Assembly: GCF_003604195.1 (NCBI RefSeq)
Contig: NZ_QXGR01000010.1
Span: 62,001 to 126,000, forward strand
Reading direction: 5' to 3'
Length of the DNA stretch: 64,000 bases
Source of the DNA: Simplicispira lacusdiani
Lineage (GTDB): Bacteria > Pseudomonadota > Gammaproteobacteria > Burkholderiales > Burkholderiaceae_C
In this document: piece after piece, positions 11,031-20,731 of the stretch
Layout: each line of letters opens with the position of its first letter
Numbering within the stretch: the stretch's first letter is position 1
The notes under the pieces: model-generated
What the model saw: the letters and a program-made list of their open reading frames with translations, nothing else
What the model was told of the DNA's origin: nothing
Databases searched by the model: none
Made by a program: the position numbers and the translations under genes

Positions 11031-11081
11031 CAAATTGATAGCTGCTCGCGCTTGCTGGATAAGCGCTGGAGGCCGTTTTGA
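11031..11081 (+). repeat. Comamonadaceae-type dispersed repeat, trpC-ung junction
   Basis: An A/T-richer 50-base element beginning at AAATTGATAGCTGCTC and carrying GCGCTTGC-N7-GCGCTGG (11048-11069) and a terminal GGAGG. GCGCTT and AAGCGC form an inverted repeat. It fills nearly the whole gap before ung, and its GGAGG may act as the ung ribosome binding site. Confidence 0.75.
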
Positions 11082-11083
11082 CC

Positions 11084-11815
11084 ATGAATGTTCCGCAGAA
11101 CGCCCCCACGCAGTTGCAGAGTGCTGACCCGGCCGCCTGGCCCGTGGCGCCGGATTGGCAGCCGCTGGTGCAAGACTTCTTTGCCAGCGCGGCCGGCCGC
11201 AAGCTGTTGGGCTTTCTGCAGGCGCGGCTCGACGCTGGCGCCACCATCTTTCCGCCGCGCCCGCTGCGCGCGCTGGAGCTCACGCCGCCCGAGGAGGCGC
11301 GCGTGGTCATCCTGGGGCAGGACCCGTACCACGGCCGGGGCCAGGCCGAAGGGCTGGCGTTTTCGGTGGCGCCGGGCGTGCCGCTGCCGCCCTCGCTGCG
11401 CAACATCTTCAAGGAGCTGCAGCGCGACCTGGGCACGCCGCCGCCCGCCTTCCCGCAGCCCGGCGGCAGCCTGGTGAAGTGGGCGATGAATGGCGTGCTG
11501 CTGCTCAACACCACGCTCACCGTGGAGGAGGGCCAGCCCGCCAGCCACGCCGGCCAGGGCTGGGAGCTGCTCACCGACGCCGTCATCCGCCACGTGGCCG
11601 AGGGGCCGCGCCCGGTGGTCTTCATGCTCTGGGGCTCGCACGCGCAAAGCAAGCGCGCCGTCATTCCCCGCGACCGTGGGCACCTGGTGCTCACGGCCAA
11701 CCACCCCTCGCCGCTGTCGGCCCTGCGCCCGCCGGTGCCGTTCATCGGCTGCGGGCATTTCGGGCAGGCGCGGGCCTTCCGGCAGGCGCACGAGGCGCCG
11801 AATGCTATTGAATAG
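11084..11815 (+). CDS. ung: Uracil-DNA glycosylase, family 1
   Basis: A 243-residue base-excision repair enzyme that removes uracil from DNA. Motif A is GQDPYHG with the catalytic Asp80 and motif B is HPSPLSALRP with His207; the FMLWGSHAQSK segment is also present. ATG 11084 gives MNVPQNAPTQ. A TTG at 11078, five bases after the repeat-borne GGAGG, is an alternative start that would add two residues. The stop codon lies within the next copy of the dispersed repeat. It is not functionally related to the trp genes upstream. Confidence 0.95.
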   Translation: MNVPQNAPTQLQSADPAAWPVAPDWQPLVQDFFASAAGRKLLGFLQARLDAGATIFPPRPLRALELTPPEEARVVILGQDPYHGRGQAEGLAFSVAPGVPLPPSLRNIFKELQRDLGTPPPAFPQPGGSLVKWAMNGVLLLNTTLTVEEGQPASHAGQGWELLTDAVIRHVAEGPRPVVFMLWGSHAQSKRAVIPRDRGHLVLTANHPSPLSALRPPVPFIGCGHFGQARAFRQAHEAPNAIE

Positions 11816-11859
11816 ATAGCTGCCGGCGTTTGCATGGCAAGCGCTGGAGGCCTTTTTTA
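11801..11859 (+). repeat. Comamonadaceae-type dispersed repeat, between ung and queA
   Basis: A second copy: GCTATTGAATAGATAGCTGC, then GCGTTTGC-N6-AAGCGCTGGAGGCC and a T-run. It supplies the last codons and stop of ung, and ends on the queA stop codon of the opposite strand. GCGTTTG...CAAGCGC plus the T-run could act as a terminator for ung. Confidence 0.75.
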
Positions 11860-12963
11860 CTTCAAATCCTGGCGTTCCAGCAGCATGGCATCGCCATAGC
11901 TGAAGAAGCGGTAGCCCTGCGCGATCGCGTGGCGGTACAGCGCCATCACCTGGTCGTAACCAGCCAGGGCGCTCACCAGCATCATCAGCGTGCTCTTGGG
12001 CAGGTGAAAGTTGGTCAGCAGCAGGTCCACCACCTGGAATTGGAAACCGGGCGTGATGAAGATATTGGTGTCGCCGCTGGCCTGGCCCGAGCGCGCCCAG
12101 GATTCGAGCGTGCGCACCGTCGTCGTGCCCACGGCCACCACCCGGCCGCCGCGCTGGCGGCAGCGCTCCAGGGCGGCGAGCGTGGCCAGGGGCACCTCGT
12201 ACCACTCGCTGTGCATCTGATGCTCGGCCAGGTTCTCGGTTTTCACCGGCTGGAAGGTGCCCGCGCCCACGTGCAGCGTGACGCTGGCGCGCTCGATGCC
12301 GCGTGCCGCCAGGTCGGCCAGCACGCCCTCGTCGAAGTGCAGCGCCGCCGTGGGCGCGGCCACGGCGCCGGGCGCGCGGGCGAACACCGTCTGGTAGCGC
12401 TGGCTGTCCTGGGCCGCGTCGGGGTCGTTGCCGGTCGCCTGCTGGCGCTCGATGTAGGGCGGCAGTGGCAGGTGGCCGTGGCGCTCCATCAGCTCCCAGG
12501 GGCTCTCGCCGGCCGGGCCGTGCAGCGCGAAGCGGAACAGCGGGCCGTCCTCGCCCGGCCAGCGGCCCAGCAAGGTGGCGTCGAAGCCGCCGGCCTGGCG
12601 GCCTCCGGCCATGTGCACGGTGCTGCCGCTCTGCGGCTTCTTGCTGACCTTCATGTGCGCCACCACCTCGTGGCCGGTGAGCACGCGCTCGATCAGCAGT
12701 TCGAGCTTGCCGCCGCTGGCCTTCTCGCCAAAGATGCGCGCCTTGACGACGCGGGTGTCGTTGAACACCAGCAGGTCGCCCGCGCGCAGCTGCGCGGGCA
12801 GTTCACGAAAGATGCGGTCGGTGGGCGGGAGCTGGCGGCCGTCGAGCAGGCGCGAGGCGCTGCGTTCGGGGGCGGGGTGCTGGGCGATGAGTTCGGGGGG
12901 CAGCGCGAAGTCGAAGTCGCTGAGGGTGAAGGCGCGCGGCGCGCTGGCGGAAGATGCGGTCAT
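11857..12963 (-). CDS. queA: tRNA preQ1(34) S-adenosylmethionine ribosyltransferase-isomerase
   Basis: A 368-residue enzyme that adds the epoxycyclopentandiol moiety to preQ1 in tRNA on the pathway to queuosine. Typical segments are [14 protein letters not shown] near the start, [51 protein letters not shown] and [10 protein letters not shown]. Length is normal. It stands alone here; tgt is not adjacent in the window. It converges with ung across a dispersed repeat and diverges from the hemerythrin-GGDEF gene. Confidence 0.96.
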   Translation of the reverse strand: MTASSASAPRAFTLSDFDFALPPELIAQHPAPERSASRLLDGRQLPPTDRIFRELPAQLRAGDLLVFNDTRVVKARIFGEKASGGKLELLIERVLTGHEVVAHMKVSKKPQSGSTVHMAGGRQAGGFDATLLGRWPGEDGPLFRFALHGPAGESPWELMERHGHLPLPPYIERQQATGNDPDAAQDSQRYQTVFARAPGAVAAPTAALHFDEGVLADLAARGIERASVTLHVGAGTFQPVKTENLAEHQMHSEWYEVPLATLAALERCRQRGGRVVAVGTTTVRTLESWARSGQASGDTNIFITPGFQFQVVDLLLTNFHLPKSTLMMLVSALAGYDQVMALYRHAIAQGYRFFSYGDAMLLERQDLK

Positions 12964-13106
12964 GGGGGCTTGAGGGCCGGACGGGCCCGTTCCAAGAAAG
13001 CGGTGGCAAAGGGCGTGATTGTGGCAAAAACCCGGCAGCGAGGGAGCGCAAAGGGCCTTATGCTGTGTAACCCGCTGTTGCAGTCGTTACTCTTGAGCCG
13101 ACCCCT

Positions 13107-14249
13107 ATGGATACCTTTGTTTGGGATCAATTCTTCAACACCGGCCTGCCCGAGGTCGATGCGCAGCACCATGGGCTGATCGACGCCTTCAATGATCTCA
13201 GCGACGCGCTGCAGCGCAGCAACGCGGGCGATGGCGCGGGCCTGGCCGAGTCCTTCGAGCGCATGGTGAACTTCGCCGAGTTCCATTTCGCCGAGGAAGA
13301 GCTGCTGATGCACAACCAGGGCGTGGACCCCCGGCATGTGCACGCGCACACCGCGCTGCACCGGCAGTTCATCGAGCAGGTGGCCGCCATGTGGCGCTCC
13401 CGGGAGGCTTTGCAGGACCCGGCGCAGAGTTTCGTCGGCTTTCTCACCTCGTGGCTGGGGTTGCACATCCTGGGCATCGACCAGTCGCTGGCCCGCCAGG
13501 TGGCCTGCCTGGCGCGGGGCATGACGGCGCAGGAGGCCTACGCGCAGGAAATCGCGGTGCACGACGAGGGCACCCAGGCGCTGATCCGCATGGTGGGGCG
13601 GCTCTACCAGGTGCTGTCGCAGCAGAACACCGAGCTGGCGCAGGCCAACCTGCACCTGGAGGAGCGCGTGCGGCAGCGCACGCAGGAGCTGGCCCAGGCG
13701 AACGAGGAGCTCCAGCAAGCCTATGCCCTGCTGGAGGTGCATTCGCGCACCGATGGCCTGATGCAGATCGCCAACCGGTCCTGCTTCGACGACCGGCTGG
13801 CGCAGGCCTGCGCCAGTGCCTTCCGGCACGAGCGGCCGCTGGGCCTGCTGATGGTCGACGTGGACCATTTCAAGCGCTACAACGACACCCATGGCCATCT
13901 GGCGGGCGATGCCTGTCTGCAGGCCGTGGCCCGGGCCGTGGCGCTGGCCCTGCCCCGCGCCACCGACCTGGTGGCCCGCTATGGCGGCGAGGAGCTGGCC
14001 ATCATCCTGCCCGACACCGACGTGGGGGGGACGTGCACCGTGGCCCGGCGCGTGGTGGAGGCCGTGCAGGCCCTGGCGCTGCCGCACGGCAGTTCGGGGG
14101 TGGCGGCGCATGTCACGGTCAGTGTCGGCGCGGTGGCCCGGGTGCCCAATGGCAAGGACGCGGCCCCCCGCCTGCTGGCCGAGGCCGATGCGGCGCTCTA
14201 CCAGGCCAAGTCGGACGGGCGCAACCGCTGGCAGATGTCGGCGAGCTGA
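13107..14249 (+). CDS. Bacteriohemerythrin-GGDEF diguanylate cyclase
   Basis: A 380-residue cytoplasmic protein. Residues about 1-135 are a bacteriohemerythrin domain with the di-iron ligands visible (QHHGL; HFAEEELLMH; HVHAHTALH; LHILGIDQ). A coiled coil follows (NTELAQANLHLEERVRQRTQ), then a GGDEF domain with an intact GGEEL active site (residues 293-297) and an intact inhibitory I-site (RATD, 284-287, five residues before GG). It is predicted to make c-di-GMP in response to oxygen or iron redox state, with product inhibition. No membrane segment is seen. Confidence 0.93.
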   Translation: MDTFVWDQFFNTGLPEVDAQHHGLIDAFNDLSDALQRSNAGDGAGLAESFERMVNFAEFHFAEEELLMHNQGVDPRHVHAHTALHRQFIEQVAAMWRSREALQDPAQSFVGFLTSWLGLHILGIDQSLARQVACLARGMTAQEAYAQEIAVHDEGTQALIRMVGRLYQVLSQQNTELAQANLHLEERVRQRTQELAQANEELQQAYALLEVHSRTDGLMQIANRSCFDDRLAQACASAFRHERPLGLLMVDVDHFKRYNDTHGHLAGDACLQAVARAVALALPRATDLVARYGGEELAIILPDTDVGGTCTVARRVVEAVQALALPHGSSGVAAHVTVSVGAVARVPNGKDAAPRLLAEADAALYQAKSDGRNRWQMSAS

Positions 14250-14364
14250 GAGGACGCAACAACCCTTGGGGCGCTCCCGGCGCGGAGGCGTGGGCCTTGT
14301 GCGCTGGCCGCAGGCTGGATCACGCCGGGGAGCGCGCAGCGCCAGAAAACCGCGCGAGGCCCGT

Positions 14365-15648
14365 CTACCAGGGCTGCCCCGGCATGCCCGTCCACAGCTC
14401 GCTGAGGTCCGGGAAGCGCCAGCGGTCGGGGTCTTCGCGGGCCACGATCTTTTCGTGGCAGCCCGGAGCGGCCAGGTCCACCACCTCGGGCGGAATGCGC
14501 ATGTCGGACTTGGTGGAGAAGAACACCTTCACGCGCGGCGTGACCAGCGACTTCGGCGCCTGCTCCATCACCACGCCGATGCGGCCGGAGGTCAGCCGCA
14601 CCAGCGAGCCCACGGGGTAGATGCCGATGCTCTTGACGAAGGCCTGGAACAGGCGCGGGTCGAAATGGTCGTTGGTCCACTCGGCCATGCGGCGGATGGA
14701 TTCGGACGGGTCCCAGCCGCGTTTGTAGGGGCGGTTGGAGGTGATGGCGTCGTAGACGTCACAGATCGCGGTCATCTTGGCGATCAGGCTGATCTTGTCG
14801 CCCGGCAGCTTGCCGGGGTAGCCCGTGCCGTCCACCTTCTCATGGTGGTGCAGGCAGGCGTCGAGCACGGCGGCCTCCACGCCGCCGCCCTCCTTGAGCA
14901 TGTTGTAGCCCTCGACCGGGTGGCTGCGCACCACGGCGAACTCCTCGTCGGTGAGCTTGCCGGGCTTGTTGAGCACCTCCAGCGGAATGGCCGCCTTGCC
15001 CAGGTCGTGCAGCAGCCCGGCCATGCCGGCGCTGCGCGTGTGGGCCTCGCTCAGGCCGATCTGGCGGGCCAGCGCCACCATCAGCGCGCACACGGCCACC
15101 GAATGCATGTAGGTGTAGTCGTCGGCGGTCTTCAGGCGCGCCAGGCTGATCAGGGCGCCGGGGTTGCGCATCACCGAATTCGAGATCTCTTCCACCAGGC
15201 TGGAGGCGTTTTCCGCGTCCACGGCCTTGCCCATGCGGGCCTCGTTGAACATCGAGACCACGGCCTCCTTGGCCTGGCCGCAGATCGAGGCCGCCCGGCG
15301 CAGCTCGCTCTGCATACTGGTGGGCTGCCGGTCGTCGGCGGGCGGTGCCGGGGGCGGCGCGGGCGGCGCCACCACCACGGGCGGCAGGGCGTCGAGGCGG
15401 CTGAAGTCGGTGTCGATGCGGGCATCGACCTCCTCGCGCGTCAGCGACGCGGTGCCGGCGGCGACATCCTTGCCGCGCGAGATATCGATCCAGACCTCGT
15501 GGATGGCGGTGGCGTGGATCAGCTCCAGGTCGTGCGGATCGTCGAGCACGAACTTGGTGCGCCAGAACGGGTGTTCCATCCACGAGCCACAGAATTCATG
15601 CAGGTACATGCCCAAGGTGAGGTGCTTCACGTCGATGCGTTTGAGCAT
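14365..15648 (-). CDS. HD-GYP c-di-GMP phosphodiesterase with DUF3391
   Basis: A 427-residue protein starting at 15648 (MLKRIDVKHLTLGMYLHEF). Residues 1-120 are a DUF3391 domain; a Pro/Ala-rich linker follows, then an HD-GYP domain with LLHDLGK (HD near residue 212), HPVEGYNML, the HHHEKVDGTGYP signature (near 263-275) and CDVYDAITSNRPYK. All metal-binding and GYP residues are present, so it should hydrolyse c-di-GMP. An upstream in-frame extension to 15744 overlaps recG and is unlikely. It diverges from recG and faces the hemerythrin cyclase. Confidence 0.92.
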   Translation of the reverse strand: MLKRIDVKHLTLGMYLHEFCGSWMEHPFWRTKFVLDDPHDLELIHATAIHEVWIDISRGKDVAAGTASLTREEVDARIDTDFSRLDALPPVVVAPPAPPPAPPADDRQPTSMQSELRRAASICGQAKEAVVSMFNEARMGKAVDAENASSLVEEISNSVMRNPGALISLARLKTADDYTYMHSVAVCALMVALARQIGLSEAHTRSAGMAGLLHDLGKAAIPLEVLNKPGKLTDEEFAVVRSHPVEGYNMLKEGGGVEAAVLDACLHHHEKVDGTGYPGKLPGDKISLIAKMTAICDVYDAITSNRPYKRGWDPSESIRRMAEWTNDHFDPRLFQAFVKSIGIYPVGSLVRLTSGRIGVVMEQAPKSLVTPRVKVFFSTKSDMRIPPEVVDLAAPGCHEKIVAREDPDRWRFPDLSELWTGMPGQPW

Positions 15649-15710
15649 GGTGCGTATCCAGAGAGAAACAACGTAACAATCGGCAACCATGTTAGCCTTT
15701 TCCGCCAACG

Positions 15711-17822
15711 ATGGCTGACAAACTCCGGAAGACCCCCGCACCACCCAGCGCCGCCCAGAAGGCCTTGCACAAGCTCGGGCTGGTGCGCGACATCGACCTG
15801 GCGCTGCACCTGCCGCTGCGCTACGAGGACGAGACCCGCATCACCCCGCTGCGCAACGCGCGCGACGGCGAGGTGGCGCAGATCGAGGCCACGGTCACGG
15901 CCAGCGAGGTGCAGCTGCGCCCGCGCCGCATGCTCAAGGTGGTGGTGGACGACGGCACGGGCACCTGCGAGCTGACGTTCTTCAGCTTCTACCCCTCGCA
16001 CCAGAAAACCCTGGCCGTGGGCGCGCGCCTGCGCATCCGGGGCGAGGTCAAGGGCGGCTTCTGGGGGCGTCAGATGCTGCACCCGCAGTTTCGCGTGGCG
16101 GGGGGCGAGCTGCCCGCCGCGCTCACCCCCGTCTACCCCACCACTGCCGGCCTGGCCCAGCCCTACCTGCGCCGCGCCGTGGTGAGCGCCCTGCAGCGCG
16201 CCGACCTGTCCGAGACGCTGCCGCCCGGCCTGGAGCCGCCCGTGGGCCGGTTCATGGGTAAAAATGGCGTGCAAGGCGCATTCAGCCTGCGCGAGGCGCT
16301 CACTTTTTTGCACCATCCCGCGCCCGATGTGGCGCTGGCCACGCTGGAGGACCACAGCCACCCGGCGTGGCAGCGCCTCAAGGCCGAGGAGCTGCTGGCG
16401 CAGCAGCTGTCGCAGCAGCAGTCGCGCCGCGCGCGCGACCGCCTGCGCGCGCCCGTGCTGCGCGCGCGGCACGGGGAGGCCGTGCCGCTGCACGAGCAGC
16501 TGCTGGCCGTGCTGCCCTTCGGCCTCACGGCGGCCCAGCGGCGCGTGGGCGAGGAAATCGCCGCCGACTTGGGCCGGCCCGTGCCCATGCACCGCCTGCT
16601 GCAGGGCGACGTGGGCTCGGGCAAGACCGTGGTGTCGGCCCTGGCGGCCTGCCTGGCCATGGACGCGGGCTGGCAGTGCGCGCTGATGGCGCCCACCGAG
16701 ATCCTGGCCGGGCAGCATTTCGCCAAGATGGTGGGCTGGCTGGAGCCGCTGCTGGCCGCCCGTGGCCGCCGCGTGGCCTGGCTGGCGGGCGGGCAGAAGA
16801 AGAAGGAACGCGCCGCCATGCTGGCGCTGGTGGAGAGCGGCGAGGCGGCGCTGGTGGTGGGCACGCACGCCGTCATCCAGGAGCAGGTGCGGTTCAAGAA
16901 CCTGGCGCTGGCCATCGTCGACGAGCAGCACCGCTTCGGCGTGGCGCAGCGCCTGGAACTGCGCCGCAAGCTGGAGGCGCACGGCATGGAGCCGCACATG
17001 CTGATGATGAGCGCCACACCCATCCCGCGCACGCTGGCCATGAGCTACTACGCCGACCTCGATGTGTCGGTCATCGACGAGCTGCCACCGGGGCGCACGC
17101 CCATCGTCACCCGGCTCATCGCCGACAGCCGCAAGGACGAGGTGATAGCGCGCATCGGCGCCCAGGTGGCGGCCGGGCGCCAGGTGTACTGGGTGTGCCC
17201 GCTGATCGAGGAGAGCGAGGCGCTGGACCTCTCCAACGCCACGGCCACGCACCAGGAGCTGAGCGAGGCCCTGCCCGGCGTGATGGTGGGCCTGCTGCAT
17301 TCGCGCATGCCCGCCGCCGAGAAGAAGGCGGTGATGGCGTTGTTCAGTGCCGGCCAGATGGGCGTGCTGGTCAGCACCACGGTGATCGAGGTGGGCGTGG
17401 ACGTGCCTAATGCCTCGCTCATGGTCATCGAGCACGCCGAGCGCTTCGGCCTGTCGCAGCTGCACCAGCTGCGCGGCCGCGTAGGGCGCGGCGCGGCGGC
17501 CTCGGCCTGCGTGCTGCTCTACGCCACCAACGACAGCGGCCGCGTGGGCGAGACGGCGAAGGAGCGCCTGCGCGCCATGCAGGAGACCAACGACGGCTTC
17601 GAGATCGCGCGGCGCGACCTGGAGATCCGCGGGCCGGGCGAATTCCTCGGCGCGCGCCAGTCGGGCGACGCGCTGCTGCGCTTCGCCGACCTGGCCACCG
17701 ACACGCATCTGCTCGAATGGGCGCGCGCCACCGCGCCGCTGATGCTCGACCGCCACCCACAATGGGCCGAGCGCCATGTGGCGCGCTGGCTCGGCGGGCG
17801 GTCGGATTACCTCAAGGCGTAG
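15711..17822 (+). CDS. recG: ATP-dependent DNA helicase RecG
   Basis: A 703-residue branch-migration helicase for replication-fork regression and recombination. The N-terminal wedge/OB domain (about residues 1-210) is followed by helicase domain 1 with Walker A GDVGSGKT (near residue 303), DEQHRFG (motif II) and MSATPIPRTLA (motif III), and helicase domain 2 with STTVIEVGVDVP and QLHQLRGRVGRG (motif VI). The C-terminal RecG region (FEIARRDLEIRGPGEFLGARQSG) is present. The 3' end overlaps that of the convergent EAL gene by 11 bases. The recG-oxyR neighbourhood is common in betaproteobacteria. Confidence 0.97.
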   Translation: MADKLRKTPAPPSAAQKALHKLGLVRDIDLALHLPLRYEDETRITPLRNARDGEVAQIEATVTASEVQLRPRRMLKVVVDDGTGTCELTFFSFYPSHQKTLAVGARLRIRGEVKGGFWGRQMLHPQFRVAGGELPAALTPVYPTTAGLAQPYLRRAVVSALQRADLSETLPPGLEPPVGRFMGKNGVQGAFSLREALTFLHHPAPDVALATLEDHSHPAWQRLKAEELLAQQLSQQQSRRARDRLRAPVLRARHGEAVPLHEQLLAVLPFGLTAAQRRVGEEIAADLGRPVPMHRLLQGDVGSGKTVVSALAACLAMDAGWQCALMAPTEILAGQHFAKMVGWLEPLLAARGRRVAWLAGGQKKKERAAMLALVESGEAALVVGTHAVIQEQVRFKNLALAIVDEQHRFGVAQRLELRRKLEAHGMEPHMLMMSATPIPRTLAMSYYADLDVSVIDELPPGRTPIVTRLIADSRKDEVIARIGAQVAAGRQVYWVCPLIEESEALDLSNATATHQELSEALPGVMVGLLHSRMPAAEKKAVMALFSAGQMGVLVSTTVIEVGVDVPNASLMVIEHAERFGLSQLHQLRGRVGRGAAASACVLLYATNDSGRVGETAKERLRAMQETNDGFEIARRDLEIRGPGEFLGARQSGDALLRFADLATDTHLLEWARATAPLMLDRHPQWAERHVARWLGGRSDYLKA

Positions 17823-20607
17823 CGCTGCTCTGGTCGGCGGGCGCCGGCGCGGACAGGTGCGCCGCCTCCCAGTCCTCGATGGGCACGGGACGGCCCAGCA
17901 GGTAGCCCTGGCAGAACTGGCAGCCATGCTGGACGAGGAAGGCGCGGTGCGCCGCCGTCTCCACGCCCTCGGCGACGATCTCCAGCCCCAGCGCGTCGCT
18001 CATCACCAGGATGGCGCGCACGATGGCGTTGCTGGTGTTGTCGGTGAGCATGTCGCGGATGAACGACTGGTCGATCTTGAGCTGGTCGAACGGCAGGCGC
18101 TTGAGGTAGGACAGCGAGGAGTAGCCCGTGCCGAAATCGTCCAGCGCGAAGCGGATGCCCAGCTCGCGCAGCTGGTGCATGCGCTGGATGGTGGTCTCGA
18201 TGTCGCCCAGGATGACGCTCTCGGTCAGCTCCAGCTTCAGCCTGCCCGCGTCGAGGCGGTGGCGCTCCAGCGCGGTGCGCACCTGGGCCGCGAAATCGGC
18301 CTGGTGGAACTGCCGCGCGCTCACGTTGATGGCCAGGGTCAGGTGGCGCGTGGCGCTCTCGCGCTGCCACCGGGCGAGCTGCCGGCAGGCGGTGTCGAGC
18401 ACCCACTGGCCCATGGGCACGATCAGGCCGGTTTCCTCGGCCAGCGGAATGAAGTCGGCCGGGGAGACCACCTTGCCGTCGGCGCCGATCCAGCGGATCA
18501 GCGCCTCGGCGCCCACCACGGCGCCGCGCTGGTCCACCTGCACCTGGTAGAACAGCCGGAAGGCCTGGACCTCGATCGCGTCGCGCAGCGCCATTTCCAG
18601 GGCGGCGCGGGCATCGACGGCGGCCTGCATGGGAGCGTCGAAGAACAGCAGGGCATTGCCGCCCTCGTCCTTGGCGCGGTAGAGCGCCACCTCGGCCTGC
18701 TTGAGCAGGTTGTCGGGCGTGGGCATGCCGGCGCAGAAAAGGGCGATGCCCATGCTGGTGGTGGCGTAGAGCCGTTTGGCGTCCCCGAGATCGTAGGGGG
18801 CGGCGAGGGACTGGTGCACGTTCCGGGCGATGTCCTGGGCCAGGTCGGAGGGGCCGCCAATGTCCGGCACGATGATGCCGAAGGTGTTGCTGCCCAGGCG
18901 CGCCACGGTATCGGCCGTGCCGGTGCAGCCCTGGATGCGCCGCGCCATCTCGCGCAGCAGCCAGTCGCCCGTGGCGTGTCCGCGCGTGTCGTTGATCTGC
19001 TTGAAGCGGTCGATGTCGATCAGCAGCAGCAGGCCCTGCGCGGTGCCCTGCGCGCTGGCCTCGACGGCCTGCCGCAGGTGCTCGCGCAGCAGGGCGCGGT
19101 TGGGCAGGCCGGTCAGCGCGTCGTAGTAGGCCAGCTGGTGGACCAGCGCCTCCGACTGCTTGCGCTGCGTGATGTCCTCCTTGGTGGAGACATAGTGCGT
19201 GACCTGGCCGTCCTCGTCGAGGATGGGGGCGATGGTCGCCATCTCCACGTAGGTGCTGCCGTCCTTGCGGGTGTTGACCAGCTCGCCGCGCCACGGCTGC
19301 CCGGATTTGAGGGCGGACCACAGGGCCGCGTAGGTGGCGGGCGGGGTGAGGCCTCGGTTCAGGATGCGCGGGTTCTGCCCCAGCACCTCGTCGCGCGCAT
19401 AGCCGGTGGAGCGCACGAAGGCGTCGTTCACGTACTCGATGCGGGCCTCGGTGTCGGTGATGATGATGGCCTCGGGGCTCTGCTCCACGGCGGTGGACAG
19501 GCGGCGCAGGTCGGCATCGCGCTTCTGCAGTTCGCTGGCCATGTGGTTGATGCCCAGCTCCACCGCATGGAGTTCGCGCACGCGCGAGAACTTCCGGATG
19601 CGGGTCTGCAGCCGGCCCGCCGCCACCTTGTCGAGCGCCGCGCCGATCTGGCCGGTCCAGGACTCGATCAGGCCGTAGATGTAGAAGCGCGCGGTCAGCG
19701 CCGACACCAGGGCGATACCGGCCATCAGCAGGATGCGCCACCAGAAACCCTGGTCGATGCGCGCCACCGTGCGGTCCAGCGGCGCGCCGATGGCCACCAG
19801 CAGCGGCGTCTTGGAAAAGCGCGGCGCCCCGATGCCATACATGCGGCGGTTGCCGTCCAGGCCTTCGAGTTCGCTCAGGCGCCGGCCTTCCTTGAGCGCC
19901 CGCAGGAACGGGGCGGCGCCTGCCGGCTCCTGGTCCGCCTGGGACGGCCGGCCGGCCGCCGGGTGGTAGGAAAGCACCGTGCCGGTGTCGCTCAGCAGAA
20001 AGGCGTTCCAGCCCTCGGGCAGCTTGAATTCGGCGATCAGCTTGTCGAACCAGCCCAGCTGGATCGAGGCGAACAGCACGGCCTTGAGCTGGCCCTGGCC
20101 GTCGCGCACCGGGTAGCCGAACACCATGCCCGGCTTGCCCGAGATCCGTCCGAGCAGGAATTCGCCGGAGGTGATGCCGTCGCTGGCCAGCGCATCCTGG
20201 AACCACACGCGGTCGGCGACCGAGATCCGCCCGCTGTTGGGGCTGGCGCTGCAAAAGACCGTGCCGTCGGGCAGGACGGCGCCGAGGTTGGCGAAGTCCT
20301 CCATCGATTGCAGCAGGCGCTGGGCCAGGCCCGAGCAGTCCTGGGGGTCGAGCGACTGCAGGTTGTCGGCCCGGGCCATGATGCGGAAGGTCTGCTGCAT
20401 GCTGCGCAGGGCCGCGTCCTCGGTCAGCCGGGCCGCGGTCAGCATGCGCGAAACCTCGGATTCGAGGGCCGTGATGGCATCCTGGCGCCGCTCCCTGTAG
20501 TCGAAGAACGACATCAGGAACACAGGAAGGCAGGCCATGCCGATGACCACCCACAGGCGCAGGTGCAGGGATCGGGTGGTTCGGAGCAGCATGATGCCGT
20601 GCATCAT
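17812..20607 (-). CDS. Membrane sensor with PAS, degenerate GGDEF and EAL domains
   Basis: A 931-residue protein from 20607 (MMHGIMLLRTTRS); ATG 20592 (MLLRTT) is an equally plausible start. It has a membrane helix at about residues 12-32, a periplasmic Cache-like sensor, a second membrane helix near 305-325, a HAMP-like linker, a PAS domain (QSPEAIIITDTEARIEYVND), a GGDEF domain whose signature is GSNTF, and an EAL domain with EALIRW, INVSARQF, ELTESVIL, DDFGTGYSSL, LKIDQSFI, VAEGVET and CQGYLLGRP. The cyclase site is degraded while all EAL catalytic residues remain, so it should be a phosphodiesterase. Confidence 0.92.
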   Translation of the reverse strand: MMHGIMLLRTTRSLHLRLWVVIGMACLPVFLMSFFDYRERRQDAITALESEVSRMLTAARLTEDAALRSMQQTFRIMARADNLQSLDPQDCSGLAQRLLQSMEDFANLGAVLPDGTVFCSASPNSGRISVADRVWFQDALASDGITSGEFLLGRISGKPGMVFGYPVRDGQGQLKAVLFASIQLGWFDKLIAEFKLPEGWNAFLLSDTGTVLSYHPAAGRPSQADQEPAGAAPFLRALKEGRRLSELEGLDGNRRMYGIGAPRFSKTPLLVAIGAPLDRTVARIDQGFWWRILLMAGIALVSALTARFYIYGLIESWTGQIGAALDKVAAGRLQTRIRKFSRVRELHAVELGINHMASELQKRDADLRRLSTAVEQSPEAIIITDTEARIEYVNDAFVRSTGYARDEVLGQNPRILNRGLTPPATYAALWSALKSGQPWRGELVNTRKDGSTYVEMATIAPILDEDGQVTHYVSTKEDITQRKQSEALVHQLAYYDALTGLPNRALLREHLRQAVEASAQGTAQGLLLLIDIDRFKQINDTRGHATGDWLLREMARRIQGCTGTADTVARLGSNTFGIIVPDIGGPSDLAQDIARNVHQSLAAPYDLGDAKRLYATTSMGIALFCAGMPTPDNLLKQAEVALYRAKDEGGNALLFFDAPMQAAVDARAALEMALRDAIEVQAFRLFYQVQVDQRGAVVGAEALIRWIGADGKVVSPADFIPLAEETGLIVPMGQWVLDTACRQLARWQRESATRHLTLAINVSARQFHQADFAAQVRTALERHRLDAGRLKLELTESVILGDIETTIQRMHQLRELGIRFALDDFGTGYSSLSYLKRLPFDQLKIDQSFIRDMLTDNTSNAIVRAILVMSDALGLEIVAEGVETAAHRAFLVQHGCQFCQGYLLGRPVPIEDWEAAHLSAPAPADQSSATP

Positions 20608-20716
20608 AGAAGACGCAGGCTGGCCGTGCCCCCGGAAGCCGGATTTCGGGACGCGCGTAGCCCCCCGCCCGTGGCGGGATTCCATGCCGAGGGTGGCGGC
20701 GCGGCGCCGGGGTGCT

Positions 20717-20722
20717 TACACT
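20717..20722 (+). promoter_or_regulatory. Possible oxyR -10 element (TACACT)
   Basis: TACACT lies nine bases before the oxyR ATG, and there is no Shine-Dalgarno sequence between them. If it is used, the transcript would be leaderless or nearly so. No good -35 was found. Confidence 0.3.
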
Positions 20723-20731
20723 GCAGCCCTC

